A stretch of DNA of 64,000 bases from positions 62,001 through 126,000 of the forward strand of contig NZ_LGEC01000027.1 of the NCBI RefSeq assembly GCF_001279585.1. The letters are read 5' to 3'. This DNA is from Nocardiopsis sp. NRRL B-16309. Its GTDB lineage: Bacteria; Actinomycetota; Actinomycetes; Streptosporangiales; Streptosporangiaceae. The translations under genes and the position numbers were made by a program. This document shows positions 52,682 to 61,116 of the stretch, piece by piece. The notes below the pieces were generated by a model that was not told the origin of the DNA, ran no database searches, and worked only from the letters and a program-made list of their open reading frames with translations. Each line of letters begins with the position of its first letter. Position 1 is the first letter of the stretch.

Positions 52682-53917
52682 GTGAGTAAGTGGGAACGGG
52701 TCACAGCGCTCTTCGCGAACGGCGCCCGTTCGCTCGCGCCTGCGGACGAGCTGTCCTTCGCCGATCTGCTTCGGGCCAACCGCATGCCCCCCTCGATGTT
52801 CCAGGCATACGAAGTCCCCGGAGATGGGAGTCTTCGACCCGTTCCCATCACTCACACGCTCGGGCAGATTCCGGAATCGAGCACGGTGATCCTGCAATGT
52901 ATGCGCAATACCGATGTGGAGCTCCTGCCCTTCACCCTGCATACCCAGGAACACAGCGCCGATCCCGTTGCCGCCATGTACGACCTGCGGTACGCCGAGA
53001 AGGACCCGGAGCATCGGGTCCACCTCCTGGACGACGATCAGCTCCGCGAGATCGTGTTCACCAAGATCGCCGATTTCCTGAGCGTGTACCGGGTAACGCC
53101 TCCGCTCGTTGCGGGGATCTCCGGGGGCGGGGATTCCAGCAGCATCGTGCGCGGCCTGGTCCGCTACGTCTCCGCAGAAGAGCTTTGCTCTGACCAGGTG
53201 CTGTGTTTCACGGTGGTCCTGGACCCCCTGTGGCGAGGGACCGCCGCCAACCGGGCTCGTGACCTGTGTGAGGGGTACGGGTTCGGCCACCGAGTGCTCC
53301 ACCCCGAGGACATCGCCTCCCTGTTGGGCATGTCCGCTTCCCCCGAGGCCCTTTGGCGTGAGATCAGGTCCACCTACGGCGCGGACGCCAGTCATTTCTT
53401 CGGGACCTGGTTGCTCAACCTGGTCGGACGGGCATTGAACCGGGAAATCGGCGGTAGTTCTCTGCTGATGGGCTACAACCGGGAGGACGTCATGGCGGAG
53501 CTTCTGTTCTGTCTGATGAACGGCCGCCGCCCACTGCCGTACCCCAAACGCCGTACCGGTGACGTGGACTGTCTCATGCCGGTCTGGGACGTGCCCAAGG
53601 TGCTGCTGGACTCCTGCTACCCCCAGGTGAGCGAGGTGAACTACTCCGAGCGGATCGACAGCACCGCCCCGCGACGGTCCTCGATCTACTACCAGGCCCA
53701 CGCCCTGGACGCGATCGTCCCCCAGATGTCCATGTCGCTGATGACTGGAGTACGCGACCTCATGGACTCCCTCAACGGCTGGGAGACGTTGGAAGCGATT
53801 GACGGCACACCTCTGCTGCACACCGGTCATGGAGATCCTGAGGAACGGAAAGCGCTGGTGAACATGCTCGTCCGGTACTTCCCGGACTGGTCGGTCGGCG
53901 AAGCGGACCCGCAGTAG
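52682..53917 (+). CDS. PP-loop ATPase (TilS/TtcA-like) with unassigned N-terminal domain
   Basis: A 411-aa protein from GTG 52682 (AGGAGA 8 nt upstream). The C-terminal part is an adenine-nucleotide alpha-hydrolase fold: PLVAGISGGGDSSSIVRGL at about 141-160 is the SGGxDS pyrophosphatase loop. GYNREDVMAELLFCLMNG resembles the HxxDDxxET helix of TilS and TtcA, with Tyr-Asn replacing His. Such enzymes adenylate a carbonyl to allow attack by N or S. Residues about 20-115 form a separate, probably beta-rich domain (MPPSMFQAYEV, SLRPVPITHTLG, STVILQCMRNTDVELLPF) that I cannot assign. The tRNA-specific zinc and anticodon features are absent, and the peptide gene next door suggests a peptide substrate. 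Confidence 0.7.
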   Translation: MSKWERVTALFANGARSLAPADELSFADLLRANRMPPSMFQAYEVPGDGSLRPVPITHTLGQIPESSTVILQCMRNTDVELLPFTLHTQEHSADPVAAMYDLRYAEKDPEHRVHLLDDDQLREIVFTKIADFLSVYRVTPPLVAGISGGGDSSSIVRGLVRYVSAEELCSDQVLCFTVVLDPLWRGTAANRARDLCEGYGFGHRVLHPEDIASLLGMSASPEALWREIRSTYGADASHFFGTWLLNLVGRALNREIGGSSLLMGYNREDVMAELLFCLMNGRRPLPYPKRRTGDVDCLMPVWDVPKVLLDSCYPQVSEVNYSERIDSTAPRRSSIYYQAHALDAIVPQMSMSLMTGVRDLMDSLNGWETLEAIDGTPLLHTGHGDPEERKALVNMLVRYFPDWSVGEADPQ

Positions 53918-53964
53918 TCTGGCGCTGTCCAAACATGCACGACGGCACGGGAAGCGGCATCAAC

Positions 53965-55260
53965 ATGGCTAAGGCGCAGGCACCCTCAGGAACGCGGGAC
54001 TTCCTCGCGGACGACCTGAGGCGCAGGAGGGCGGCCATCGCCGACGTCTCAGAGGTCTTCGAGCGTTACGGGTTCGACCCGTTGGAAACCCCCGCGTTCG
54101 AGCGGATCGAGGTGGTCACCGGCAAGTACGGTGAGGAGGCGTCCAAGCTCCTGTTCAAGATCCTGCGCCGGGGCGTTCACGAAGCCAGCGGTCAACCCGA
54201 CCTGGCGCTGCGTTACGACCACACTGTGCCGCTGGCCCGCGTCATCGGCACCCACGGCTCCAAGCTCCCCTCGCCCTTCAAGCGGTACGCGATCGGGCCG
54301 GTGTGGCGGGCCGACCGCCCCCAGGAGGGTCGGTTCCGCGAATTCGTTCAGTGCGATGTCGACACGGTGGGTTCTACGTCCCCACTGGCTGATGCCGAGG
54401 TCGTGCGCGCCATCGCCGATGGCCTCGACGCCTTGGGAGTAGAGCGCTTCCGGTTCCTCGTCAACAGCCGCGAGGCCCTGCGCGGCTTGTTGGAGGTCTA
54501 CCAGGTGGAGGAGAACCGCGGGGACGGGGTCCTGGCAACACTGGACAAGCTCGACAAGGTCGGTGTGCAGGCCGTCGCCAAGGAACTCGTTGACGAACGC
54601 GGCCTGGACATGTCCACCGCTGAGAACCTGGCCGAAGACGTGGCCGCCGACGACGCGGACCTGATCCGCGCCAAGCTCGCCACCACCGAACGCGGACAGC
54701 GGGGCCTCACCGAGATCGACAGCCTGTTGGAACTGACCGCAGACCTGGGAGGTCGTGTCGTCTTCGCCCCGCGCATGGTGCGCGGTCTGGACTACTACAC
54801 CGGTGCCATCTGGGAAGTCGAAGCCGAAGGCTTCCCCGGTGCGATCGCGGCCGGCGGCCGCTATGACGGCCTGGTGGCCTCCCTCGGCGGTCCCGACACA
54901 CCCGCCTGCGGTGGCTCTATCGGAATCGAACGCATCCTGGCCATGCAGGGCCCGGAAGACACCGAGCCGCGCGGTCTGGACGTAGCCCTGACCGTGTTGG
55001 GCGGCGAATCCGATCTGATGCGTCTGGCGGGCGAGCTGCGCTCACACGGTCGGCGCGTGGGCCTATTCCTGGGGTCGTCACGCAAGCTCGGCAAGCAGCT
55101 CCAGTGGGCCAACGCTCAGCACGCCCGGTTCGCCATCATCTACGGTGCCGACGAACAGGCCGCCGGCGAGGTGACCGTCCGCGACATGGAATCCGGCGAA
55201 CAGACCCGCAGCCCCATCGCCAATGCCTCCTCGTACCTCCAGGAGCTGATCGAGAGGTAG
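53965..55260 (+). CDS. hisS: Histidyl-tRNA synthetase homologue in accessory locus
   Basis: A 431-aa protein of full HisRS length. Motif 1 region: PSGTRDFLADDLRRRRAA. Motif 2: KRYAIGPVWRADRPQEGRFREFVQCDVD. HisA is RGLDYYTGAIWEVE and the HisB/glycine region AGGRYDGLVASLGG. Motif 3: ACGGSIGIERIL. The C-terminal anticodon-binding domain (DVALTVLGG to SYLQELIER) is present. So it is a working synthetase in appearance, not the HisZ regulatory paralogue. ATG 53965 has GGGAAG upstream; ATG 53935 would add 10 residues. Its position 47 bp after the PP-loop gene in an island suggests a second, locus-specific copy, but the window cannot show whether another hisS exists. Confidence 0.9.
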   Translation: MAKAQAPSGTRDFLADDLRRRRAAIADVSEVFERYGFDPLETPAFERIEVVTGKYGEEASKLLFKILRRGVHEASGQPDLALRYDHTVPLARVIGTHGSKLPSPFKRYAIGPVWRADRPQEGRFREFVQCDVDTVGSTSPLADAEVVRAIADGLDALGVERFRFLVNSREALRGLLEVYQVEENRGDGVLATLDKLDKVGVQAVAKELVDERGLDMSTAENLAEDVAADDADLIRAKLATTERGQRGLTEIDSLLELTADLGGRVVFAPRMVRGLDYYTGAIWEVEAEGFPGAIAAGGRYDGLVASLGGPDTPACGGSIGIERILAMQGPEDTEPRGLDVALTVLGGESDLMRLAGELRSHGRRVGLFLGSSRKLGKQLQWANAQHARFAIIYGADEQAAGEVTVRDMESGEQTRSPIANASSYLQELIER

Positions 55261-55265
55261 GCCCC

Positions 55266-55754
55266 TTGGCCGCGCCCGCCCTCCACCCCGCACGGTCACC
55301 TTCACCGGCATTCCGGCGCGGCCTCTTGCATGAGGCCGCAGCGCGACTCGGGGCCGATCTCATCGAATCGAGGCAGGCTCCTGCGGGAACACGCCCCTCG
55401 TTGGGGATGCCGACAGATCGAGGCACGTGGGCGCGGATCAGTTGGCACCGCCCCGGCGACATCTTTCCGCGCGAGTTCAGCGGTCTGGAAGCGTCCACGG
55501 CCGTGGATAGCTGGGGGCGCATGCCCAGAGGATTGGATGCGGCGAAGCTCTGGGAATCGGCTTACCCCGTTCCCGAGTTGGCTGTCGAGATTACGGGGCG
55601 ATTGCACTCCCTGTCCACCCGTGACGGGATTATCAGCCGTGTGTGGGTGTGCGCGAACCGCGTGCTGGGGGCGCGCAAGCGAGGTGAGAGTACCGCTCAG
55701 GCGGACCACGCTCATCGTTCGGGCAGGAGACTTCTGCAGGACTTGGCTGTCTGA
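55266..55754 (+). pseudogene. Probable truncated ORF after hisS
   Basis: A frame of about 162 codons opens 6 bp after hisS (TTG 55266). A middle part, GLLHEAAARLGADLIESRQAPAGTRPSLGMPTDRGTWARISW, reads like the start of a globular enzyme. After FSGLEASTAVD the sequence loses this character and becomes basic. No family is recognisable. It looks like the 5' part of a longer gene cut by deletion, then joined to non-coding DNA; it could also be chance. Confidence 0.3.
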
Positions 55755-55827
55755 ACCGACAGAACAGCCCACACGCACGAGCATTTGCACGCCCTCAAGT
55801 TCCACCGCTAACGTCCGCACGCGTCAG

Positions 55828-55854
55828 GGCAGTGTCTCCATGGGAAGCACTGCC
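55828..55854 (+). terminator. Hairpin terminator of the hisS unit
   Basis: Arms GGCAGTG (55828-55834) and CACTGCC (55848-55854) followed by TTTACTCG; ends the peptide/PP-loop/hisS transcription unit. Confidence 0.6.
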
Positions 55855-56074
55855 TTTACTCGTGTCTGTGGCGGTGTGAGCAAATGATTTCGAATCGGGC
55901 GAAGAGGATACTTCTGGCGGGCCCGCGATTAGAAGCGCATCCATTATTCTGTGGGCTCTGAGCTGGGGTGATGCCTACCCCATGAACTTTTTTCTTCCCG
56001 GGTTCGAAGAATAGTTCGCCTTGGCGTCCCGCGTGCCCTACTCTTCTACCCAAACACACAAGTTCATACACGGA

Positions 56075-56106
56075 GACCCCGCGACGGTTGATTGCCGTCC
56101 GGGGTC
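56075..56106 (+). promoter_or_regulatory. Leader hairpin before the 142-aa gene
   Basis: GACCCCG/CGGGGTC outer arms (56075-56081, 56100-56106) with an inner ACGG/CCGT pairing, 43 nt before ATG 56149. It could act as terminator-attenuator or stabilise the mRNA. Confidence 0.45.
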
Positions 56107-56148
56107 GTGGCCAGCAATTTCAAACCTTTAACCACAAGGATTGCCAGC

Positions 56149-56577
56149 ATGCGCGATTATAGCGCGGCCTTCCTCGCCCTTGTCATGGGCACCGTGAAGG
56201 CCCTCCTCACCCCTGCTCGCGGTCGGCACGCCGCCGCCCGCCGACGCCGCTCTACCCGGGTCCGTCGGTACGCTCCGCTGCCCGCTGTCGAGTCGGCACG
56301 GAAGCAGGAACTCCGCACTCCCCGCCTCGCCCGTCCGAGCGAAACCCTCCCCGCCGACGACGTCGCGCTCGTGCGCCCCTCCTATCTCGTCCAGGAACGC
56401 CGCCGCGCGCGGGAACGCGACCTCGACCGGATCCAGGCGCAGGCGAACGCCCGCCTCCAGGCGTGGATCCCGCAGCAGCGCTCCGCTCCTTCGACCCCCG
56501 GCGACCTCCTCGCCGCACCGAGCGCCCCCGTGTTCACCGCTCCGAGCGCGCGAGTGCGAGTGGGGGCGGCCGTATGA
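56149..56577 (+). CDS. Hypothetical basic protein paired with HATPase gene
   Basis: A 142-aa protein from ATG 56149 (AAGGA site). A short hydrophobic N-terminus (YSAAFLALVMGTVKALL) precedes a strongly basic region (ARGRHAAARRRRSTRVRRYAPL). A helical charged middle (LVQERRRARERDLDRIQAQANARLQAW) and an Ala/Pro-rich end follow. The stop overlaps the start of the next gene as ATGA. The pairing of such a small protein with an HATPase is repeated in many actinomycete genomes. Function not recognised. Confidence 0.65.
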   Translation: MRDYSAAFLALVMGTVKALLTPARGRHAAARRRRSTRVRRYAPLPAVESARKQELRTPRLARPSETLPADDVALVRPSYLVQERRRARERDLDRIQAQANARLQAWIPQQRSAPSTPGDLLAAPSAPVFTAPSARVRVGAAV

Positions 56578-57044
56578 GCACGGCGATGATCACCCTCCCG
56601 GCCTACCTGTGGCCCCACCGCTCCTACCCGGGCGACCTGCGCGAACTCTCCCGGGTCCGGGCGGACCTCGCGCGGGACCTGTGGGGCATGGGAGGGGCCG
56701 ACCTCATCGACACCGTGCGGCTGGTGACCAGCGAACTCTTCGCGAACGCCGCCAAGTACGCCCGACCGGGCGCACGCGTGGACCGGGTCATGTCGCTCTC
56801 CCAGGGCCGGAGACTGCGCATCGGGATCTTCGACGCCGGTGACGGCCCCACACGTCCCCGCATCCCGACCGAGCGCACCGACGCCGCGTGGGACTGGGCC
56901 GAGGGCCAGCGCGGCCTGCTCATGGTCTCCCGGCTCGCTGACGGCTGGGGCTGCCATGCCGTTCCGGAATGGCCGGGCTTTCGCACCCAGGTCTGGGCGA
57001 CCTTCGACGTCTGGGCGGGCGACGAACCACCGGTTCACGAGTAG
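56574..57044 (+). CDS. HATPase_c_2 anti-sigma-like ATP-binding protein
   Basis: A 156-aa GHKL-fold protein. ATG 56574 overlaps the previous stop (ATGA), so the pair is coupled; a longer frame is a shadow of the upstream gene. LVTSELFANAAKYA is the N box with the metal Asn. IGIFDAGDG is the G1 box and WAEGQRGLLMVSRLADGWG the G2 box. It is a second RsbW-like protein within 5 kb of the one at 51644. It ends 16 bp before a strong hairpin. Confidence 0.87.
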   Translation: MSTAMITLPAYLWPHRSYPGDLRELSRVRADLARDLWGMGGADLIDTVRLVTSELFANAAKYARPGARVDRVMSLSQGRRLRIGIFDAGDGPTRPRIPTERTDAAWDWAEGQRGLLMVSRLADGWGCHAVPEWPGFRTQVWATFDVWAGDEPPVHE

Positions 57045-57059
57045 TGACCCCGCACAAAG

Positions 57060-57093
57060 GCCCGTGGCCGGAGGGGGAACTCCGGCCACGGGC
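57060..57093. terminator. Bidirectional hairpin between HATPase and sdhB genes
   Basis: 14-bp stem GCCCGTGGCCGGAG/CTCCGGCCACGGGC (57060-57073 with 57080-57093), 6-nt loop, between convergent stops. Confidence 0.8.
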
Positions 57094-57113
57094 ACCGGGG
57101 GTGGGTCCCCGGG

Positions 57114-57905
57114 TCAGGCCCCCTCGGTGGGGCGCCGGGTGTTCGGCGCGATGGGGGTGTCCTTCGGCCGCCGCCCGATCTTCGAGCCCAGCCACACCAG
57201 CGGGTCGTACTTGCGGTCGGCCACCCGCTCCTTGAGCGGGATGAGGGCGTTGTCGGTGATGTGGATGTTCTCCGGGCACACCTCCGTGCAGCACTTGGTG
57301 ATGTTGCAGTAGCCCATGCCGAAGTCCTCATCGGCGGCCTTGCGCCGGTCCTCGGTGTCGTAGGGGTGCATCTCCAGCTCCGCCACCCGCATGAGGTAGC
57401 GCGGCCCCGAGAAGTGCTCCTTGTTCTCCTCGTGGTCGCGGATCACGTGGCAGACGTTGTTGCACAGGAAGCACTCGATGCACTTGCGGAACTCCTGCGA
57501 GCGCTCGACGTCCACCTGCTTCATCCGGAAGTCCCCGGGCGAGGTCGCCGGGTCCGGGGTGAACGAGGGGATCTCCCGCGCCTTCTGGTAGTTGTACGAC
57601 ACGTCGCACACCAGGTCCCGGATCACCGGGAACGTGTGCATCGGCGTCACCGTCACCACCTCGTCCTCCTCGAAGACGCTCATGCGCGTCATGCAGGAGA
57701 GCCGGGGCCTGCCGTTGATCTCCACCGAGCACGACCCGCACTTGCCCGCCTTGCAGTTCCACCGCACGGCGAGGTCGGGGGTCTGGGTGGCCTGGAGCCG
57801 GTGCAGGACGTCCAGGACGACCTCGCCCTCGTTGACCTCCACCTCGTACTCGGTCAGGGCGCCTTCGCCCGCACCCCGCCACACCCGGAACGTCCGCTTG
57901 CTCAT
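57114..57905 (-). CDS. sdhB: Succinate dehydrogenase/fumarate reductase iron-sulfur subunit
   Basis: A 263-aa protein carrying three Fe-S clusters. WNCKAGKCGSCSVEINGRPRLSC binds [2Fe-2S], FRKCIECFLCNNVC binds [4Fe-4S] and MGYCNITKCCTEVCPENI binds [3Fe-4S]. Electrons pass from the flavoprotein to quinone at the membrane. The set anchor-flavoprotein-FeS, with this size, is like the mycobacterial Sdh1 operon (Rv0249c-Rv0247c). ATG 57905 overlaps the flavoprotein stop as ATGA. Confidence 0.93.
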   Translation of the reverse strand: MSKRTFRVWRGAGEGALTEYEVEVNEGEVVLDVLHRLQATQTPDLAVRWNCKAGKCGSCSVEINGRPRLSCMTRMSVFEEDEVVTVTPMHTFPVIRDLVCDVSYNYQKAREIPSFTPDPATSPGDFRMKQVDVERSQEFRKCIECFLCNNVCHVIRDHEENKEHFSGPRYLMRVAELEMHPYDTEDRRKAADEDFGMGYCNITKCCTEVCPENIHITDNALIPLKERVADRKYDPLVWLGSKIGRRPKDTPIAPNTRRPTEGA

Positions 57906-60082
57906 GACCGGTCCTCCTCGGTCGACCCTTCCGTGCCGTCTGTGTCGTCCCTGTCGTCCGCCCCGTCCGTGCCGCGCGCCTCGCTCGTGCCGCCCGCGCC
58001 GTCCGAGGCGACCCGCTCGCTGGTCTCGCCCGCCTCGTCCGCTGTGTCCACGGCCCCGGTCGAGGCCGCGGCCGTCCCCGGGCCCTCACCCGGCACCTCG
58101 CCCGGGCCCTCACCGCCCACGGCACCGGGTTCGGCGTCCGCGGGAGCCGTGCCGTCCGGCGTCCCGGCGGCCTCGGCGGCGACCTCCTCGGGCAGTTCCT
58201 CCTTGGTCAGGTACTTGGCCAGCTCGTCGTGCCCGAACCCGGACATCAGCTCGGCCGGGATGTCGGCGACCGGGCGGCGCGACAGCTCCACGCCGCCGTC
58301 CGGGCCGACCCGGACCTGCAGGTTCACCCGCCGCCACTCCGGGGACATGTCCGGGTGGTCCTCGCGGGTGTGGCCCCCGCGCGACTCGGTGCGCTCCAGC
58401 GCCGACCGGGCGATCGCCTGGGAGACCAGGAGCATGTTGGGCAGCGCCAGGGCCAGGTGCCAGCCCGGGTTGTACACCCGGTCGCCGGGCGCGCTCAGCA
58501 GCCGCGCCCGCCGCACCATCGCGTCGAGCCGCTCCAGCGCCCGCTCCATCTCGCCCTCGCGCCGGATGATGCCGACCAGGTCGTTCATCGTGTCCTGGAG
58601 CTCGCCGTGCAGGGTGTACGGGTTCTCGCCGTCGCCCTGCTTGAGCAGGGCCAGCGCGTCCGAGACCGCCCGTGATGCGGCTCCGTCCAGCACCTCGCCC
58701 GGGGCCCGCGCGTCCAGCCCGTCGACGTAGGCGGCGGCGCCCAGACCGGCGCGGCGTCCGAACACCAACAGGTCCGACAAGGAGTTGCCGCCGAGCCGGT
58801 TGGACCCGTGCATACCGCCCGCCACCTCGCCGGCGGCGAAGAGCCCGGGCACGTCCGAGGCGGCGGTGTCGGCCTCCACCCGCACCCCGCCCATCACGTA
58901 GTGGCAGGTCGGGCCCACCTCCATCGGCTCGGCGGTGATGTCCACGTCCGCCAGCTCCTTGAACTGGTGGTGCATCGACGGCAGCCGCCGCCGGATCTCC
59001 TCGGCGGGCATGCGCGTGGACACGTCCAGGAACACCCCGCCGTGCGGCGACCCCCGTCCGGCCTTGACCTCGGCGTTGATCGCCCGGGCCACCTCGTCGC
59101 GGGGCAGCAGCTCCGGCGGCCTGCGGTGGCCGGACGGGTCGGTGTACCAGCCGTCGGCCTCCTCCTCCGACTCCGCGTACTGCGCGCGGAAGACGTCCGG
59201 CACGTAGTCGAACATGAAGCGGCGGCCCTCGGAGTTGCGCAGGACACCGCCGTCGCCGCGCACCGACTCCGTGACGAGGATGCCCTTGACCGACGGCGGC
59301 CAGACCATGCCCGTGGGGTGGAACTGCACGAACTCCATGTTGATCAGTCCGGCCCCGGCACGCAGCGCCAGCGCGTGGCCGTCACCGGTGTACTCCCAGG
59401 AGTTGGACGTGGTCCGGAACGCCTTGCCGATGCCGCCGGTGGCCAGGATGACCGCCGGTGCCTCGAACAGCACGAACCCGCCGTCGGCCCGGCGGTAGCC
59501 GAACGCCCCGGCCACCGCTCCGGAGGCGTTGGTGACCAGCTCGGTGACGGCGGTCTCGGCGAACACCCGCAGCATCGCGTCGGGGTCGCCCGTCTCGGCT
59601 GCGTCCGCCTGCTGGAGGGCGACGATCCGCTGTTGCAGCGTGCGGATCATCTCCAGGCCGGTGCGGTCGCCCACGTGGGCGAGCCGGGGGTACTCGTGTC
59701 CGCCGAAGTTGCGCTGGCTGATCCGCCCGTCGGGGGTGCGGTCGAACAGCGCTCCCCAGTACTCCAGCTCCAGGATGCGTTCGGGAGCCTCGCGGGCGTG
59801 CAGTTCGGCCATCCGCGGGTCGTTGAGGAACTTGCCGCCGCGGATGGTGTCGCGGAAGTGCACGGTCCAGGTGTCGTCGGCGTTGGCGTTGCCCAGCGCG
59901 GCCGCCGCGCCGCCCTCGGCCATGACCGTGTGCGCCTTGCCAAAGAGCGACTTGGAGATGACCGCCGTCCGCTTTCCCTGCTCGCGTGCGGCGATGGCGG
60001 CGCGGAGCCCGGCTCCGCCCGCCCCGATCACCACGACGTCGTAGGAGTGGCGGGTGATGTCCGGTTGCGTGGTGGGGGGCAT
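57902..60082 (-). CDS. sdhA: Succinate dehydrogenase/fumarate reductase flavoprotein with long acidic tail
   Basis: A 726-aa protein from ATG 60082. VVVIGAGGAGLRAAIAARE is the FAD loop, KAHTVMAEGGAAAALG holds the His for covalent FAD, and FVQFHPTG and VRGDGGVLRN are active-site stretches. THEGD-like LFAAGEVAGGMHGSNRLGGNSLSDLLVFGRRAG follows. The conserved enzyme ends near residue 630. The last 95 residues (VAAEAAGTPDGTAPADAEPG onward) are a disordered acidic Gly/Ala/Glu/Asp/Thr-rich extension not found in typical SdhA. Part of the anchor-sdhA-sdhB operon. Confidence 0.92.
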   Translation of the reverse strand: MPPTTQPDITRHSYDVVVIGAGGAGLRAAIAAREQGKRTAVISKSLFGKAHTVMAEGGAAAALGNANADDTWTVHFRDTIRGGKFLNDPRMAELHAREAPERILELEYWGALFDRTPDGRISQRNFGGHEYPRLAHVGDRTGLEMIRTLQQRIVALQQADAAETGDPDAMLRVFAETAVTELVTNASGAVAGAFGYRRADGGFVLFEAPAVILATGGIGKAFRTTSNSWEYTGDGHALALRAGAGLINMEFVQFHPTGMVWPPSVKGILVTESVRGDGGVLRNSEGRRFMFDYVPDVFRAQYAESEEEADGWYTDPSGHRRPPELLPRDEVARAINAEVKAGRGSPHGGVFLDVSTRMPAEEIRRRLPSMHHQFKELADVDITAEPMEVGPTCHYVMGGVRVEADTAASDVPGLFAAGEVAGGMHGSNRLGGNSLSDLLVFGRRAGLGAAAYVDGLDARAPGEVLDGAASRAVSDALALLKQGDGENPYTLHGELQDTMNDLVGIIRREGEMERALERLDAMVRRARLLSAPGDRVYNPGWHLALALPNMLLVSQAIARSALERTESRGGHTREDHPDMSPEWRRVNLQVRVGPDGGVELSRRPVADIPAELMSGFGHDELAKYLTKEELPEEVAAEAAGTPDGTAPADAEPGAVGGEGPGEVPGEGPGTAAASTGAVDTADEAGETSERVASDGAGGTSEARGTDGADDRDDTDGTEGSTEEDRS

Positions 60083-60108
60083 GTCTGGCTGGTGTCCTTC
60101 CCCGGTGC

Positions 60109-60921
60109 TCAGTTGATGATCCTCAGGTCGGTGATGGTGCCGCTGGCGACCAGCGCGATGTAGGCGTCGGTGATCATCAGGGACGCGATGCTCAGCCACC
60201 CGAACCACATGTGCCGGTTGTTGAGCACCGACACCCGCGACCACAGCCAGTACCGGACGGGACGGCGGCCGAAGCTGCGCAGCCGCCCGCCGAACACGTG
60301 GCGGCACGAGTGGCAGCTGAGTGTGTACCCCCACAGGAGCACCACGTTGGCGAGCATGACGAGGTTGCCGACCCCGAGGCCGAACCCGCCGTCGGTGCCG
60401 TGGAAGAAGGGCACCGCCATGTCCCAGGTGTTGATCAGTGAGATGGCGAAGGCGGCGTAGAAGAAGTACCGGTGGCCGTTCTGCGGCAGCATCAGCGGCC
60501 GGGTCTCGCCGGTGTAGGCGCGGTGCGGCTCGCGCACGGCGCACGCCGTGGGCGCCTGCCAGATCGAGCGGTAGTAGGCCTTGCGGTAGTAGTAGCAGGT
60601 CACCCTGAACAGCAGCAGGATCGGCAGGCTGACGAAGGCGTAGGGCAGGAAGAACGGGAACTCGAAGGGCAGCCGTCCGAAGAGTGCCGCGTCCGGCGCG
60701 CACTGCTGTGCCAGGCACGGTGAGTAGAACGGGGTCAGGTAGTGGTGCTCCTGGACCCAGTAGTGGTCCTGCTGGAAGACCCGCACCGCGCCGTAGACGA
60801 GGAAGGCGGCCAGCCCCAGGGTCGTGAGGACGGGCCCCAGCCACCACTGGTCGGTGCGCAGTGTGCGTTGGGGGATGCGCACCCGGCCGCCGCCGGGGCG
60901 CGTGCTGTCAGTCGAGGTCAC
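60109..60921 (-). CDS. Succinate dehydrogenase membrane anchor, mycobacterial Sdh1-like
   Basis: A 270-aa protein with five transmembrane helices (WWLGPVLTTLGLAAFLVYGAV; FPFFLPYAFVSLPILLLF; RYFFYAAFAISLINTW; GVGNLVMLANVVLLWGYTL; MWFGWLSIASLMITDAYIALVA). YTLSCHSCRHVFGG provides Cys and His residues that could ligate a cofactor. A histidine-rich loop DHYWVQEHHYLTPFYSPCLAQQC faces outside. Size and helix number match Rv0249c-type anchors. GTG 60921 is chosen for its AGGAGGTGGAG site upstream; the longer frame adds only a tail. First gene of the operon. Confidence 0.82.
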   Translation of the reverse strand: MTSTDSTRPGGGRVRIPQRTLRTDQWWLGPVLTTLGLAAFLVYGAVRVFQQDHYWVQEHHYLTPFYSPCLAQQCAPDAALFGRLPFEFPFFLPYAFVSLPILLLFRVTCYYYRKAYYRSIWQAPTACAVREPHRAYTGETRPLMLPQNGHRYFFYAAFAISLINTWDMAVPFFHGTDGGFGLGVGNLVMLANVVLLWGYTLSCHSCRHVFGGRLRSFGRRPVRYWLWSRVSVLNNRHMWFGWLSIASLMITDAYIALVASGTITDLRIIN

Positions 60922-61067
60922 CGTGGTCTCCACCTCCTGTGGAGAGTGCCTCGGCCATGCGGGCGGGACGCGGGACCGCTGCTGGTGGCCGTGGCTGCTC
61001 TCCGCGTGTGCTGGACGGCTGAGGGAGAAGCAGAAGCGAACCGGTCTGCAACGCAACGCTAGGGCGT

Positions 61068-61083
61068 TGTGATCACGGTCACG
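61068..61083. promoter_or_regulatory. CRP-like binding site
   Basis: TGTGATCACGGTCACG, i.e. TGTGA-N6-TCAC(g), one mismatch from the cAMP-receptor consensus TGTGA-N6-TCACA. It lies about 150 bp before the Sdh1-like anchor gene. Mycobacterial and corynebacterial CRP/GlxR proteins bind such sites at sdh promoters. A cAMP-producing cyclase is encoded at 45165-46157. Confidence 0.55.
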
Positions 61084-61116
61084 TCCCGTTGGAGGGGGAA
61101 CGGGAGAGATATGAAT

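Larger units (their letters stand above)
55755..56148. promoter_or_regulatory. A+T-richer intergenic region of the island
   Basis: 394 bp of clearly lower GC than its surroundings. It holds a terminator (55828-55854), TTCTTC (55992-55997)/GAAGAA (56006-56011) inverted arms, the promoter of the 142-aa gene, and a hairpin in its leader (56075-56106). The low GC may mark transferred DNA. Confidence 0.45.

Noticed and set aside
53965..55260. HisZ-like regulatory subunit instead of HisRS
   Set aside because: HisA, HisB and motifs 2 and 3 and the anticodon-binding domain are all present, which HisZ lacks.
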